64,000 nt of DNA. It comes from Oricola sp. Its GTDB lineage: Bacteria; Pseudomonadota; Alphaproteobacteria; Rhizobiales; Rhizobiaceae. Shown in pieces: positions 16,523-27,965 of the stretch. The stretch is taken from the NCBI RefSeq assembly GCF_022763245.1, contig NZ_JALEGV010000012.1, positions 62,001 to 126,000 on the forward strand, given 5' to 3'. Made by a program: the position numbers and the translations under genes. A model generated the notes under the pieces. It did no database searches. It was given only the letters and a program-made list of their open reading frames with translations, and was not told the origin of the DNA. Position 1 is the first letter of the stretch; every line of letters begins with the position of its first letter.

Positions 16523-17899
16523 TCAGTTGAACTGGTAGGTGAACGCGGCGTGAAGTCCCCAATAGTCCTGGGAACGGTCGAACACCGTCCAGGTATCGGT
16601 GATCTCCTCCTGGCCGTATTTGGCGCCGAAGGTGATCTCGCTGTCAGGCGACGTCTGGACGGTGTGGTTCCAGTAGATCTCCCAAGCCTCGCGATCGACC
16701 ATGTCCGCGATATAGGACGGATACGCGATATTCGCCGAGAGGCTCGCATAGTCGAGGATACGCTCCTCGGTGTAGCTGCCGCCAAAACGGTGGGTCCAGC
16801 TGCGGCCGTCCTCGAACACGTAGAGCAGATGCGAGATCGCGCCGCCGACCTCGTAGCCATGACCCTCGAAATCGTAGTTCGGCGGGGTGTCGTAATCCAT
16901 GCGCTTCGGAGAAACGCCCCAGTCGTAATAGCCGGACGCATAGGCGCCAAGCGCCACGCCCGGCGCAACCCGGTACTCCCCCGACGCCCCGTAACGCACC
17001 CGATGGTCGGTGTAATACTGGTCGGAATCGCCCAGCCATCCATAGCCGGCGAATACCCGCACCTGGCTCTCGACGCTTGGCTGGACGTATATTTCCGTCA
17101 TGGCGCCGTAGTCGCGGATCGTGCGCTCGCTGCCATAGGCCTGGAAGGAGGCGTAGGCCGTGGTGTCGATGCGCAGCGTGTCGATCAGATCCGGCAGACC
17201 CTTGGAATAGGTGGCGTAGGCGCGGCCGCGATACATGTCGAACGACGTGATGTCGTCGTCGAAATTGATGTCGGCAAGTCCGCGCGAATACTTGATCGTG
17301 CCGCCGATGCGAATGTCGTCGTTCGACGCGGTGTCGAGATCGCGGATCACCACGCCGTCGGCGATGAAGAACGGCGATGTGAGATCGTAGTCCTGGTCGG
17401 GGATCGTCGGAACCGACTCGGTCACGGCGCGGTAGCCGACGCCGGCGGTGAAGGTCAGCCGATACTCGTACCCGCCTTCCGCGCGGTCGATCTTGGCCTT
17501 CAGTTCCTCGATTTCCTTTTCGAAGGCTTCCCAGCCGGCCGTAAGCAGCGCCTGTTCGATATGCGCGGCGGCAAGGCCGTAGGCCGAAATCTGGTAGTAG
17601 ATCCGCGCCAGCGCGATGCGCGCACCAATGTCGGACGGATTGCGCAGGATGATCTCTTCGAGAGTCGAGAGCGCCTGGTCATACTGGCCCTCGTTGACGG
17701 CGGCGATCACGAAGTCGTCCATCGCGGACCGGCTTCCGATGTCGGAGACCCGGCGGTCGAACGCGTCCATATACGACGTATCGCCCGCCACTGCCGGCGC
17801 GCACAGCGTTGACACCGCCACGCACGCAAGAACAGAGCGAAACACCCACGGATTTCTATTGCCGTGTGCCATGCGCCAAAGGCCCCTCAGATTGTCCAT
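16523..17899 (-). CDS. Outer-membrane beta-barrel with N-terminal TPR-like region
   Basis: A 458-residue envelope protein. A signal peptide ends near CAPAVAG (about residue 37). A helical TPR-like region (about 45-140, IILRNPSDIGARIALARIYYQ) is followed by a beta-rich C-terminal region with repeated aromatic strands ending FTYQFN, typical of outer-membrane barrels. It heads the operon with FecR and the CHASE2 cyclase. ATG 17899 is preferred to the ORF start at 17974 because the signal peptide then sits near the N-terminus. Confidence 0.75.
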   Translation of the reverse strand: MDNLRGLWRMAHGNRNPWVFRSVLACVAVSTLCAPAVAGDTSYMDAFDRRVSDIGSRSAMDDFVIAAVNEGQYDQALSTLEEIILRNPSDIGARIALARIYYQISAYGLAAAHIEQALLTAGWEAFEKEIEELKAKIDRAEGGYEYRLTFTAGVGYRAVTESVPTIPDQDYDLTSPFFIADGVVIRDLDTASNDDIRIGGTIKYSRGLADINFDDDITSFDMYRGRAYATYSKGLPDLIDTLRIDTTAYASFQAYGSERTIRDYGAMTEIYVQPSVESQVRVFAGYGWLGDSDQYYTDHRVRYGASGEYRVAPGVALGAYASGYYDWGVSPKRMDYDTPPNYDFEGHGYEVGGAISHLLYVFEDGRSWTHRFGGSYTEERILDYASLSANIAYPSYIADMVDREAWEIYWNHTVQTSPDSEITFGAKYGQEEITDTWTVFDRSQDYWGLHAAFTYQFN

Positions 17900-17979
17900 G
17901 CCCCGATCTTTTAATAGACGGTAAAAACGACGAGCGACCAGTGCAAATTGGCAACAGAACCGCCGTTGGGTCACTTTTT

Positions 17980-18019
17980 TGCAAAAAAAGAGAAGACCGG
18001 ACGGAATTTCTCCGCCCGG
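17980..18019 (-). terminator. Terminator after aspartate aminotransferase
   Basis: Read on the minus strand, CCGGGCGGA and TCCGTCCGG form a 9-bp stem (one mismatch) with a 5-nt loop, followed by TCTTCTCTTTTTTT. It lies beyond the stop of aatA and upstream of the barrel/FecR/cyclase operon, separating the two. Confidence 0.75.
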
Positions 18020-18076
18020 CCCTGCAAGATTTGACGGGTTGCAGCTAAGGCAACCGTAGTGACGAGGGTCGAAACC

Positions 18077-20295
<2,219 letters not shown>

Positions 20296-20321
20296 CACAT
20301 CGCAACCCGGATCCAATATCC

Positions 20322-20951
20322 ATGCTGACGCTCTATTCCATGCCGAGTTCCGGCAACTCCTACAAGGTGCGCCTGCTGCTCGCGCTGCTTGGCCTCGCCT
20401 ACGAGCACAAAGACGCCGAATATGGCAGCGGCGTCACCGACACGCCGGAGTTCCGCGCCCTCAACCCGGCCGGCAAGGTGCCGCTGCTGGTGCTCGAAGA
20501 CGGCCGGCTCCTGGCGGAATCCAACGCGATCCTGCTCTATCTCGCCCGCGGCACGCGCTTCCTGCCCGACGACGCCTATGAGCAGGCGCTGTGCCATCAA
20601 TGGATGTTCTTCGAACAGAACAGCCACGAGACCACCGTCGCCGTGCGCGCGGCGATCCGCAACTATCCGCAGCGCGCCCATCTGCGCACGCCCGAAGTGC
20701 TTGACCCGCTGCTCGAAAGCGGCCACCGCGCGCTGTCGGTGATGGAAGCCCAACTGCAGAAGACGCCGTTCCTGACCCGCGACGCGATCACCGTCGCCGA
20801 CATCGCGCTTTACGGCTACACCCACTCGGCCGGCACCAAGGGCGGCTTCGAAATGGACCGCTTCCCGGCCGTCAACGCCTGGCTTGCCCGCATCGCCGCG
20901 GAGCCCGGCCATGTGCCGCTGTCCTTCGTGCCCGGGGCGCCGGCCGCGTAA
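20322..20951 (+). CDS. Glutathione S-transferase family protein
   Basis: A 209-residue cytosolic GST. The thioredoxin-like N-terminal domain starts LTLYSMPSSGNSYKVRLLL, with Ser/Asn at the position that binds glutathione, and the cis-Pro and ESNAILLYLARG motifs at about 55-75. The all-helical C-terminal domain follows, with the N-capping ITVADIALYGYTH. The natural substrate cannot be told. It may share a transcript with the EAL gene just upstream (26 bp). Confidence 0.87.
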   Translation: MLTLYSMPSSGNSYKVRLLLALLGLAYEHKDAEYGSGVTDTPEFRALNPAGKVPLLVLEDGRLLAESNAILLYLARGTRFLPDDAYEQALCHQWMFFEQNSHETTVAVRAAIRNYPQRAHLRTPEVLDPLLESGHRALSVMEAQLQKTPFLTRDAITVADIALYGYTHSAGTKGGFEMDRFPAVNAWLARIAAEPGHVPLSFVPGAPAA

Positions 20952-21112
20952 GGGTCTCGTTAACCGCCTTCTTGAAATCGCCACAGAATTTCCCGGCAAC
21001 CGCCGTTTTGTGTCCGCGAACCAGCCCGAATCGCCGGTGATTGTTCGATGAAGCGCCTGAAAAGCGCTGGTATCGACCAAACACTTTGCGACGCGCCGAA
21101 AGGATGAGCGAC

Positions 21113-21649
21113 ATGTTCACGGCTCCCAGACACCTCCGCGCCAGAAACAGGAACGCCGCCGCCGGATCGACCGCAACGCTGATCGCGGTTCTGTTGCTCG
21201 CCAATCTCGTCGCCATTGCCGGTCTCGGCGCGTCGGCCCATGCACAGGGCTTTCCCGACGCCATGCATTACGCGCCGCTGAGCTGGGAGAAGAAGGCCCC
21301 CGTGCCGCTCTCAAGGCCGCAGACGAACGCCGCCCCGCAAGCCGAGGTCGTCCCGCCCGTCGAACCGGTCGAGCGCGGTGCGATCGCGCCGCTCGCCTCC
21401 GAGGCGCAGGCCGCCGAAGCCGCCGCCCGTCAGGCCGTCGCCCGCGAGGCAGCAGCCCGCGACGTCGTCTCCCGTGAGCAGGCCGCGCCGACCACCGCTT
21501 CGATCGCGAAAGCAGGCCACACCCACCGGATGCTGCTGATCGCTCTGATGAGCATCGCGCTTGCCACCATGGCCGGCGTCAGCGCCTTCATGTTCCGCAG
21601 CCTCGCCCGCGAAATCGCCGCGACCGAACGCAAGCGCGGACACTTCTGA
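21113..21649 (+). CDS. Hypothetical protein with two membrane segments and Ala-rich linker
   Basis: An unrecognised protein of about 178 residues. A hydrophobic segment near residues 20-40 is followed by a Pro/Ala-rich region, an Ala/Arg/Glu-rich coiled-coil-like stretch (SEAQAAEAAARQAVAREAA) and a second helix near 140-162 (LLIALMSIALATMAGVSAF) ending in a charged tail. It may be an inner-membrane protein exposing a flexible periplasmic segment. ATG 21113 is preferred: AAAGGA has the right spacing for it, while it abuts the ATG at 21104. Nothing in the neighbours gives a function. Confidence 0.55.
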   Translation: MFTAPRHLRARNRNAAAGSTATLIAVLLLANLVAIAGLGASAHAQGFPDAMHYAPLSWEKKAPVPLSRPQTNAAPQAEVVPPVEPVERGAIAPLASEAQAAEAAARQAVAREAAARDVVSREQAAPTTASIAKAGHTHRMLLIALMSIALATMAGVSAFMFRSLAREIAATERKRGHF

Positions 21650-21694
21650 GGCCGTTCCCTTGGCAGGCGCGTCCGGCGGCATAGATAAAGTGCC

Positions 21695-22831
21695 ATGATG
21701 ACGAAACCTCTCCTGCCGAGCCTCCTCGCCCTTGCCGCCGTCGCGATGCCCGCGGCGGCGCAGTCCGTGACTGAGAAGACCGAAACCGCCGACATCGTCG
21801 CGACGGTCGTCGCCGACACCCTGTCCCACCCCTGGGGCATGGACATCCTGCCCGACGGCGCGCTGCTGGTCACCGAAAGGGCCGGCGCCCTGCGCATCCT
21901 GCGCGACGGCGTCGCCTCCGCGCCCCTCCCCGGCCTGCCCGAGGTCGCCACGGCCGGTCAGGGCGGCCTTCTCGACGTGGCCATCGCCCCCGATTTCGCG
22001 GAAACGGGCGAGATCTACTTCACCTTCTCGGAACCCGGCGACGGCGGTGCGGGCACCGCGCTCGGCCGCGCTGTGCTGGAAGACTGGGACGGCGATGAAC
22101 CGCGCCTCGCGGAAACGCAGACCGTCTTCTCCATGGCGCGCAAGACCGATGTCGGCCGGCATTTCGGCTCACGCATCGTCTTCGCGCCGGACGGCACCGT
22201 CTTCCTGACCACCGGCGACCGCGGCCAGTCCGAACGCGCCCAGGACGCCTCCGATCACGCCGGCGCCGTTCTGCGCGTCAACCGCGACGGCTCCGCGCCC
22301 GCCGACAATCCGTTTGCCGGCCAGGCGGGTGCCGCGCCGGAAATCTGGTCGAAGGGCCATCGCAACATCCAGGGTGCGGCGCTCGATCCCGCGACCGGCC
22401 TGATCTGGACGGTCGAACACGGCGCCCGCGGCGGCGACGAGATCAACCAGCCGGAAGCCGGCCTCAACTATGGCTGGCCCGTCATCTCCTATGGCCGCCA
22501 CTATTCCGGCGCGCAGATCGGCGCCGGCACGTCGGCCCCCGGCTACGAGCAGCCGCGCCACTACTGGGATCCCTCCATCGCGCCCTCCGGCCTTGCGGTT
22601 TATTCCGGCGACATGTTCCCGGAATGGCAGGGCGACCTTCTGGTCGGCGCGCTCAAATACCAGTTGCTCGTTCGGCTCGACCGCGACGAAACCGGCGCGA
22701 TCACCGGAGAAGAGCGCATGCTGCAAGGCAAGTTCGGCCGCATCCGCGACGTGACCGTCGCCCCCGACGGTTCGCTCTACTTGCTGACCGACGAGGACCC
22801 CGGCGCGGTCATCCACGTCACGCGCCAGTAA
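21695..22831 (+). CDS. PQQ-type soluble aldose sugar dehydrogenase (YliI-like)
   Basis: A 378-residue periplasmic protein with a signal peptide ending PAAAQS. It has the six-bladed propeller motifs of the soluble glucose/sorbosone dehydrogenase family (HPWGMDILPDG, GGLLDVAIAPDF, the His of KGHRNIQGAALDP, and EHGARGGDEIN, which carries metal and PQQ ligands). E. coli YliI/Asd is the closest characterised relative: it oxidises aldoses with PQQ. PQQ is likely, not proven, as no PQQ synthesis genes are in the window. The next gene, DUF1499, begins 17 bp after the stop. Confidence 0.87.
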   Translation: MMTKPLLPSLLALAAVAMPAAAQSVTEKTETADIVATVVADTLSHPWGMDILPDGALLVTERAGALRILRDGVASAPLPGLPEVATAGQGGLLDVAIAPDFAETGEIYFTFSEPGDGGAGTALGRAVLEDWDGDEPRLAETQTVFSMARKTDVGRHFGSRIVFAPDGTVFLTTGDRGQSERAQDASDHAGAVLRVNRDGSAPADNPFAGQAGAAPEIWSKGHRNIQGAALDPATGLIWTVEHGARGGDEINQPEAGLNYGWPVISYGRHYSGAQIGAGTSAPGYEQPRHYWDPSIAPSGLAVYSGDMFPEWQGDLLVGALKYQLLVRLDRDETGAITGEERMLQGKFGRIRDVTVAPDGSLYLLTDEDPGAVIHVTRQ

Positions 22832-22848
22832 TCATCCCCCTCAACGAG

Positions 22849-23361
22849 ATGAGAACGCTCATGCTTGCCGTGCTTGTTGCCATCGTGGCGGTCATTGCGG
22901 TCGCCGTCGCGGCCTTCTTCCTCTACGGCCGTGAACAGACATGGGCGCTGATCGCCGGAAACCCTGATCTCGGCCCGTTCGAACGCACCGCCCCGGCCCG
23001 CTCGCCCCGCCCCAACGACGCGCTTCTGTGCACGCAGGGCCTGTGCGACGGCGTCAAGGTCGATGCGCAATTGCCGGACTATGCCGCCTCGCCCGAAGAG
23101 TTGATCGCAAGCATCGACGCCGCGATCCGCGACCTCGGCATTCCTGTCCGCCGCGTCGATGACGGCAGCGACCCGACCCGCGCGCGCTACGTCACCTGGT
23201 CGCCCCTGATGCGGTTTCCCGACACGAATGCCTTCGAGGCTGTGCCGCTCGACGACGGCCGGACGGGCCTTGTCGCCTATGCCCGCGCGCAACTCGGCTA
23301 TTCCGACGGCGGCGCCAATCTCAAGCGGCTGCAAGCCGTGACCCTGAATCTAGGCAATTGA
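22849..23361 (+). CDS. DUF1499 family membrane-anchored protein
   Basis: A 170-residue protein with one N-terminal helix (about residues 5-25) and a DUF1499 domain. Recognisable segments are SPRPNDALLCTQGLCDG near residue 50, YVTWSPLMRFPDTNAFEAVP near 122-142 and YARAQLGYSDGGANLKRL at the end, matching the RYVTRSxLMGFPD and SRSRxGxSDFGVN pattern of the family. Function unknown. It follows the sugar dehydrogenase on the same strand. Confidence 0.8.
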   Translation: MRTLMLAVLVAIVAVIAVAVAAFFLYGREQTWALIAGNPDLGPFERTAPARSPRPNDALLCTQGLCDGVKVDAQLPDYAASPEELIASIDAAIRDLGIPVRRVDDGSDPTRARYVTWSPLMRFPDTNAFEAVPLDDGRTGLVAYARAQLGYSDGGANLKRLQAVTLNLGN

Positions 23362-23380
23362 TCCGGACGCCGAGGGAACG

Positions 23381-24466
23381 TCAATCCTGAGGCGGCCACA
23401 GGCGCGGCCAGTTCTCCGGCCCGCCGGCCGGGTCGCCGTCGCATGTTTCCTTCGCCCGCGCCTCGGTCAGCACGAAGACATGACCTGAGCCGCCCTCTTT
23501 CCAGATCCAGCGGTTGAACGTGCCGCAATCGCCGAGCCCACGGCCCTTGAAGAAACCGGTCAGTTGCTGCCGTTCCTGGTCCCAGGAGACGTTCCAGGCG
23601 AAGCTGTCCGTCGACGGGCCTTCCCCGGTCATCACCGGCAGGGGCGCCGGCCGGAACCGCGAGCCCGTCCGCTCCCAGAAGGCGAAGGGCTGGTTGTAGG
23701 CCCCGCCTGTGCCGCAGGGCAGCCCGATCAGCCAGGAATCGTCGCCGGATCCGGCCTCGAACCCGCCGAGATCGGCGAATCGGCCCGCCTCCGTACCGCG
23801 GCACAGCGCGTCGTTGCGGTCGGAGAACTCCGCCCGCAATTGGAACGGGAGATCTTCGATCAGGGCGATGGCGCGCAACATGGAACCCTCGGAGCCGTCC
23901 GCATCCCCGCCGGCCTGCAATGCGTCCTCGCGCCCGACGCGCCCCTGCACCTCGTCCATGAAGCTGAGCCCCGCAACGAAGCCGGACAGGGAAAACCGTG
24001 ACACGGTGTCGAGCCCGCGAGCGCGATAGGAGACGCGCAACTGCCGGCCGGACCTGGCGGCTGCGATCAGCGCCGCGATCTCGGCCTCGCCGTCGAAACT
24101 GTATTCATAGACGGCCGCCCGATAGGAGAGATCCGACACGTCGATCACAGACACGACCTGCCCGTCGATGGAGAATTCGACGACCGAGCCTGCCGTCAGC
24201 GTCTCGCGCACGCCCAGAACCAGGCGCACCGGCGCGTCCGGCCGTGCCGCGCGCCGGAAGATCACGCTGTAGAGTTCGGACTGCGCATTGTAGGTGAAGA
24301 CGTCGCAGGTCAGCGCGTCCGTGCAGCTCACCGAAATGTCGCGAATGCGTTTGAACTGGCTGGCGAGCGCGTCACCGGTCGGCGCCACACAGGCCAGGAC
24401 CAGGGCGAGAACCGGCACGAAAGCCATGTGGAAGGAGGGTCGGCCTCCGCGAAGGAACTGTCGCAT
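23381..24466 (-). CDS. DUF1176 secreted protein
   Basis: A 361-residue secreted protein. The signal peptide (about residues 1-38, ending GDALAS) precedes a domain with FKRIRDISVSCTDALTCDV, an internal repeat region and the C-terminal FFKGRGLGDCGTFNRWIW typical of DUF1176. Conserved Cys pairs (SCTDALTC, and the late DCG plus TCDGD) suggest disulfides. AAAAGG six bases upstream supports the ATG at 24466; the upstream in-frame starts (to 24511) lack it. Function is unknown. It is convergent with the DUF1499 gene. Confidence 0.8.
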   Translation of the reverse strand: MRQFLRGGRPSFHMAFVPVLALVLACVAPTGDALASQFKRIRDISVSCTDALTCDVFTYNAQSELYSVIFRRAARPDAPVRLVLGVRETLTAGSVVEFSIDGQVVSVIDVSDLSYRAAVYEYSFDGEAEIAALIAAARSGRQLRVSYRARGLDTVSRFSLSGFVAGLSFMDEVQGRVGREDALQAGGDADGSEGSMLRAIALIEDLPFQLRAEFSDRNDALCRGTEAGRFADLGGFEAGSGDDSWLIGLPCGTGGAYNQPFAFWERTGSRFRPAPLPVMTGEGPSTDSFAWNVSWDQERQQLTGFFKGRGLGDCGTFNRWIWKEGGSGHVFVLTEARAKETCDGDPAGGPENWPRLWPPQD

Positions 24467-24547
24467 CGACATCCTTTTCATCATGCGTTCGATGCGGTGA
24501 ACCCAATGCACGCCGCCCAGCCGAGATAGGTCCCGGCCGCAACGGCT

Positions 24548-26191
24548 TCAAGCCGAGGCGCCGCTCTCGACCGCAACCTGCGGGGTCCCTTCGGCCGGCG
24601 CGTCGGCTGCGTCGAGCCGGTCACGCAGCATCACCGCCTGGTGGCGGGCGAACTCCGCGGTCGCCTGCGTCGCGTCGAGCGGCGGGCACAGGAAGAAGCC
24701 CTGAACCTCGTCGACCCCGAGCCGGGCGAGCGCGTCCAGTTGGACCCCGTGTTCCACCCCTTCGGCGACGATGCGCATTCCGTATTCGCGCGCCGCATTG
24801 ACGAGCATCCGCACCAGCGCGGCAACCCGCGGATCGTGCTCGATCCCGTCGACGAAGAACTTGTCGATCTTCAGCACCGAGGCGCCCAGCGTTCGGATCG
24901 ACGCCAGACCGTTGTGGCCGGTGCCGGCATCGTCGATGGCGATCCGCACTCCCTTGGCCCGGAGCGCCTCGACGCAGTGACGCGCTGAACGCGCATTGCC
25001 GATTTCCTGACGCTCGGTGACTTCCAGGATGACGCGGGACGGATCCAGCCCGGTGCGGTCGACGATCTGCAGGAACCAGCCCGCGAAATCCGGCTGGATG
25101 ATCTGGTTCGGAGAGATGTTGAACGCGAATTGCAGGCGCGGCTCATGCGCGATGATCTCGCTCATCGAATCCGCCGCCTGGGTGACCATCGATTCCAGCA
25201 GCTGGTTCGTCCAGCCATTGGCCTCGATCAGCGGCACGAAGGTCGATGGCGAGACCGGCGTGCCGTCCGGCAGCGTCCAGCGCGCCAGCACTTCGAAGCC
25301 GGTCATCTCGCCGTTGCGCAGATCGTAGGAAGGCTGGAAATGCGGCACGATCTCGCCCTGTGCCAGCGCGCTCTTGATGCGGCCGGAGGTCGTCGGCGGC
25401 GGCGCGAGGCCCCGCGCCACGAGATAGGCCAGCACCAGCGCCAGACCGACCGCGCCCAGATCGACGAAACGGCCGCGTTCCAGATGCACGTTGGAGATGA
25501 CGTCCGGCGGCACCTCGATGCGGGCGGAAATCGGGAAACGGCTGGAGGCGTGTTCGAAGACGATCGGCTCGGCGTCGTTTCTCACTTTCGCCCCCTCGAA
25601 GAGGGCGATCGGCGCGGAGTTGCTGAGCTTCAGGATGACCCGGCTCTTGTCCCTGAAATCGGCGGGCAGGATGTCGAAGGCCATGGCCTCAGTGTTGACC
25701 AGCGCGGAGGCCTGCAGATCGTCGCTCAGATGCCAGGTCAGCGCGAGCGCCGGGCGGCCGGCGATCTGCACCGGGTTGAGCACCACCTTGGCGTTGCGCG
25801 CCGGCGCGCTCATCTGCGGGTCCTCCTGGTTGCGCAGGAGGATCGCGCTCAGCGGCTGGGCCGAGCAGATCACGTGGCGGTCCCGCACCAGGATGTCCTT
25901 GATCGAGCCGGCCCGGATCACGGCCATTTCGAGCGCCGTCACCGCATCCGCCGAGCAGTCGAGATCGTTCGCCTCGTAGAGCTCGCCAAGCTTGATGAGC
26001 GCATAGTCGATGGCGATCTCGGCACGTCCGAGCGTGTCGCGGGTCATGTTGGCCAGCGCCTCGCGATTGAGCGCGGCCATGATCTGGCGATAGGTCAGGT
26101 CGGCGGCGAACAGGAACAGCACGGCCGCCGCCGCGGTCAGAAGACCGATGCGCGCATGCCTGGACCCCAACTTTGGTGATTGCATCGCCAT
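24548..26191 (-). CDS. CSS-motif sensor EAL phosphodiesterase
   Basis: A 547-residue membrane c-di-GMP phosphodiesterase. A helix at about residues 14-33 is followed by a periplasmic CSS-motif-type sensor (about 34-215, including the DLDCS and VICSAQP Cys residues; the motif Ser-Ser is here Ser-Ala), a second helix near 222-240 and a C-terminal EAL domain. Its motifs are complete: EVLAR, NISPNQ, EVTER, DDAGTG, KIDKFF, EGVE and QGF. In this family the two Cys form a redox-sensitive disulfide controlling proteolysis and activity. The exact ATG (26191 or 26185) is uncertain. It is divergent from an EamA gene. Confidence 0.87.
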   Translation of the reverse strand: MAMQSPKLGSRHARIGLLTAAAAVLFLFAADLTYRQIMAALNREALANMTRDTLGRAEIAIDYALIKLGELYEANDLDCSADAVTALEMAVIRAGSIKDILVRDRHVICSAQPLSAILLRNQEDPQMSAPARNAKVVLNPVQIAGRPALALTWHLSDDLQASALVNTEAMAFDILPADFRDKSRVILKLSNSAPIALFEGAKVRNDAEPIVFEHASSRFPISARIEVPPDVISNVHLERGRFVDLGAVGLALVLAYLVARGLAPPPTTSGRIKSALAQGEIVPHFQPSYDLRNGEMTGFEVLARWTLPDGTPVSPSTFVPLIEANGWTNQLLESMVTQAADSMSEIIAHEPRLQFAFNISPNQIIQPDFAGWFLQIVDRTGLDPSRVILEVTERQEIGNARSARHCVEALRAKGVRIAIDDAGTGHNGLASIRTLGASVLKIDKFFVDGIEHDPRVAALVRMLVNAAREYGMRIVAEGVEHGVQLDALARLGVDEVQGFFLCPPLDATQATAEFARHQAVMLRDRLDAADAPAEGTPQVAVESGASA

Positions 26192-26274
26192 CGGCGAGAC
26201 AGTAGCACGCTCAAGTTTACCGATCCTTGACCCGGCACAGTGCGAATCGCCGTAAAACCCCACTTTCTCCCGCG

Positions 26275-27165
26275 ATGAATCGTGCTTCCGCCAACCTTCT
26301 TCTGTTGATCACCGGCGCCATCTGGGGCGGCGGGTTCGTCGCCCAGGCAACCGCGATGTCGGCGATCGGACCCGTCTTCTTCACGGGCATCCGTTTTCTC
26401 GCCGCAGCGCTTGCCCTTTTGCCCTTCGCCGTGTGGGAGGCGCGCCGGGCAGGCCGGCCGTTCGTTCCGGCACCGGGCGAGTGGATGCGCTTCGCGCTTC
26501 TGGGCACGCTTCTGTTCTCCTCGCTCGCCGTTCAGCAGGTCGGCCTTCTGACGACCACCGTCACCAATGCGGGCTTCCTCACCGGGCTCTACGTCGTGCT
26601 GACGCCGCTGGCCGGCATCGCGTTCTTCCGTCATTGGCCGCATCGGGTGATCTGGCCGGCGTCGCTGATGGCCTTGGCAGGCATCTTCCTCCTGTCCGGC
26701 GGTACGCTCGCCAGACTGGTCGTCGGGGACTGGTGGATCATCCTGTGTGCCGCGTTGTGGGCCTGCCACGTGCAGTTTCTCGGCCGCTTCGTCGCCGATG
26801 CGCGCCCGCTGCAACTGGCCTTTTCGCAGTTCCTCGTCGCCGGCGTGATCGGCACCGTCCTCGCGCCCTTCGTCGAGCCCGTCGGCCTGTCGATGGTGAC
26901 CGCCGCGGCGGGCGAGATCCTGTTTGCCGGCGTTCTTTCCGGCGGCCTCGCCTTCACGCTCCAGGCTGTCGCCCAGCGCCACACGACGGCGCCTCAGGCG
27001 GCGATCTTCATGTCGTCGGAAGCCCTGTTCGCCGCGCTATTCGGCTTCCTCCTGCTTGGCGAGCGCATCCCGCCGATCGGCCTGGTCGGCTGCGCCCTCA
27101 TCTTCACCGCCATGCTCGCCGTCGAACTCGTGCCCATGCTGGCCACGAGGCAACGGGCGAACTGA
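26275..27165 (+). CDS. EamA/DMT-family permease
   Basis: A 296-residue inner-membrane transporter with about ten helices in two EamA repeats (LLLLITGAIWGGGFVAQ at the start of the first; IILCAALWACHVQFLG starting the second). The family exports amino acids and other metabolites; the substrate is unknown. The start is ATG 26275. A perfect hairpin follows, and the gene is convergent with the SDR gene. Confidence 0.86.
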   Translation: MNRASANLLLLITGAIWGGGFVAQATAMSAIGPVFFTGIRFLAAALALLPFAVWEARRAGRPFVPAPGEWMRFALLGTLLFSSLAVQQVGLLTTTVTNAGFLTGLYVVLTPLAGIAFFRHWPHRVIWPASLMALAGIFLLSGGTLARLVVGDWWIILCAALWACHVQFLGRFVADARPLQLAFSQFLVAGVIGTVLAPFVEPVGLSMVTAAAGEILFAGVLSGGLAFTLQAVAQRHTTAPQAAIFMSSEALFAALFGFLLLGERIPPIGLVGCALIFTAMLAVELVPMLATRQRAN

Positions 27166-27167
27166 CA

Positions 27168-27189
27168 ACGGGCGGCGCCAGCCGCCCGT
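27168..27189. terminator. Hairpin between convergent EamA and SDR genes
   Basis: ACGGGCGGC and GCCGCCCGT form a perfect 9-bp stem with the loop GCCA, three bases past the EamA stop. Converging genes make it a likely shared terminator although T-runs are absent. Confidence 0.6.
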
Positions 27190-27200
27190 CGCATTCGGGC

Positions 27201-27965
27201 TCACACGAACATGCCGCCCGACACCTCGATGCGCTGTCCGGTCATCCAGCCGTTCTCGCCGGCCAGAAGGCTTGCGATCGCCCCGCCGATGTCGTCCGGC
27301 AGCCCCGCCCGGCCCATCGCGGTCATCGAGGCGACCATCCGGTTCGTGTCGGCGTCGTCACGCACGCGACCGCCGTTGAAGTCGGTGGCAATCGCACCGG
27401 GCGCGACCGTGTTGACCGCGATCCCGCGCGCCCCGAGTTCACGCGCCAGATAGCGTGACATGACCTCGACCGCGCCCTTCATCATCGCATAGGCCGAAGC
27501 GCCCGGCAGGGAGAAGCGGGCGAGCCCGGAGGAGATGTTCACGATCCGCCCGCCATCCGCGATCAGCGGCAGCAGCGCCTGGGTGAGGAAGTAGACGCCC
27601 TTCACATGCACGTTCATCAGCGCGTCGAACTCCGCCTCCGTCGTCTCCGCGAAGGGCTTGTGCAGGCCGGTGCCGGCATTGTTGACGAGGAAGTCGATCG
27701 TTTCGCGGCCCCAATGCTCGGCCAGCGCCGCCTTCAGCGCCTCCGCGAAGTCGGCAAACGCGCCCGTGTCGGACGTGTCGAGCGGCAGCGCCACCGCCTT
27801 GCGACCCAGTGCCTCGATCTCCGCGACCAGCGCCTCGGCCTCCGCGCGGCTGGACTTGTAGGTGACGACGCTGTCGATGCCGGTCCCGGCCAGGTGGATA
27901 GCCGTGTTGCGGCCAAGGCCGCGGCTGCCGCCGGTGATCAGTGCGATTTTCGTTTCGGTTGTCAT
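27201..27965 (-). CDS. Short-chain dehydrogenase/reductase
   Basis: A 254-residue classical SDR. TGGSRGLGRNTA (residues 11-22) binds NAD(P); NNAGTG is at about 92-97; the catalytic Ser is in NISSGLAR and YAMMKGA supplies Tyr and Lys. The C-terminal GWMTGQRIEVSGGMFV is typical. The substrate is unknown. A GGAGA site precedes the ATG. The gene stands alone, and a 465-bp gap lies upstream. Confidence 0.87.
   Translation of the reverse strand: MTTETKIALITGGSRGLGRNTAIHLAGTGIDSVVTYKSSRAEAEALVAEIEALGRKAVALPLDTSDTGAFADFAEALKAALAEHWGRETIDFLVNNAGTGLHKPFAETTEAEFDALMNVHVKGVYFLTQALLPLIADGGRIVNISSGLARFSLPGASAYAMMKGAVEVMSRYLARELGARGIAVNTVAPGAIATDFNGGRVRDDADTNRMVASMTAMGRAGLPDDIGGAIASLLAGENGWMTGQRIEVSGGMFV

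Noticed and set aside
17977..17991. TTTTTTGCAAAAAAA as an operator
   Set aside because: Simple A/T runs forming the tail of a terminator explain it better.
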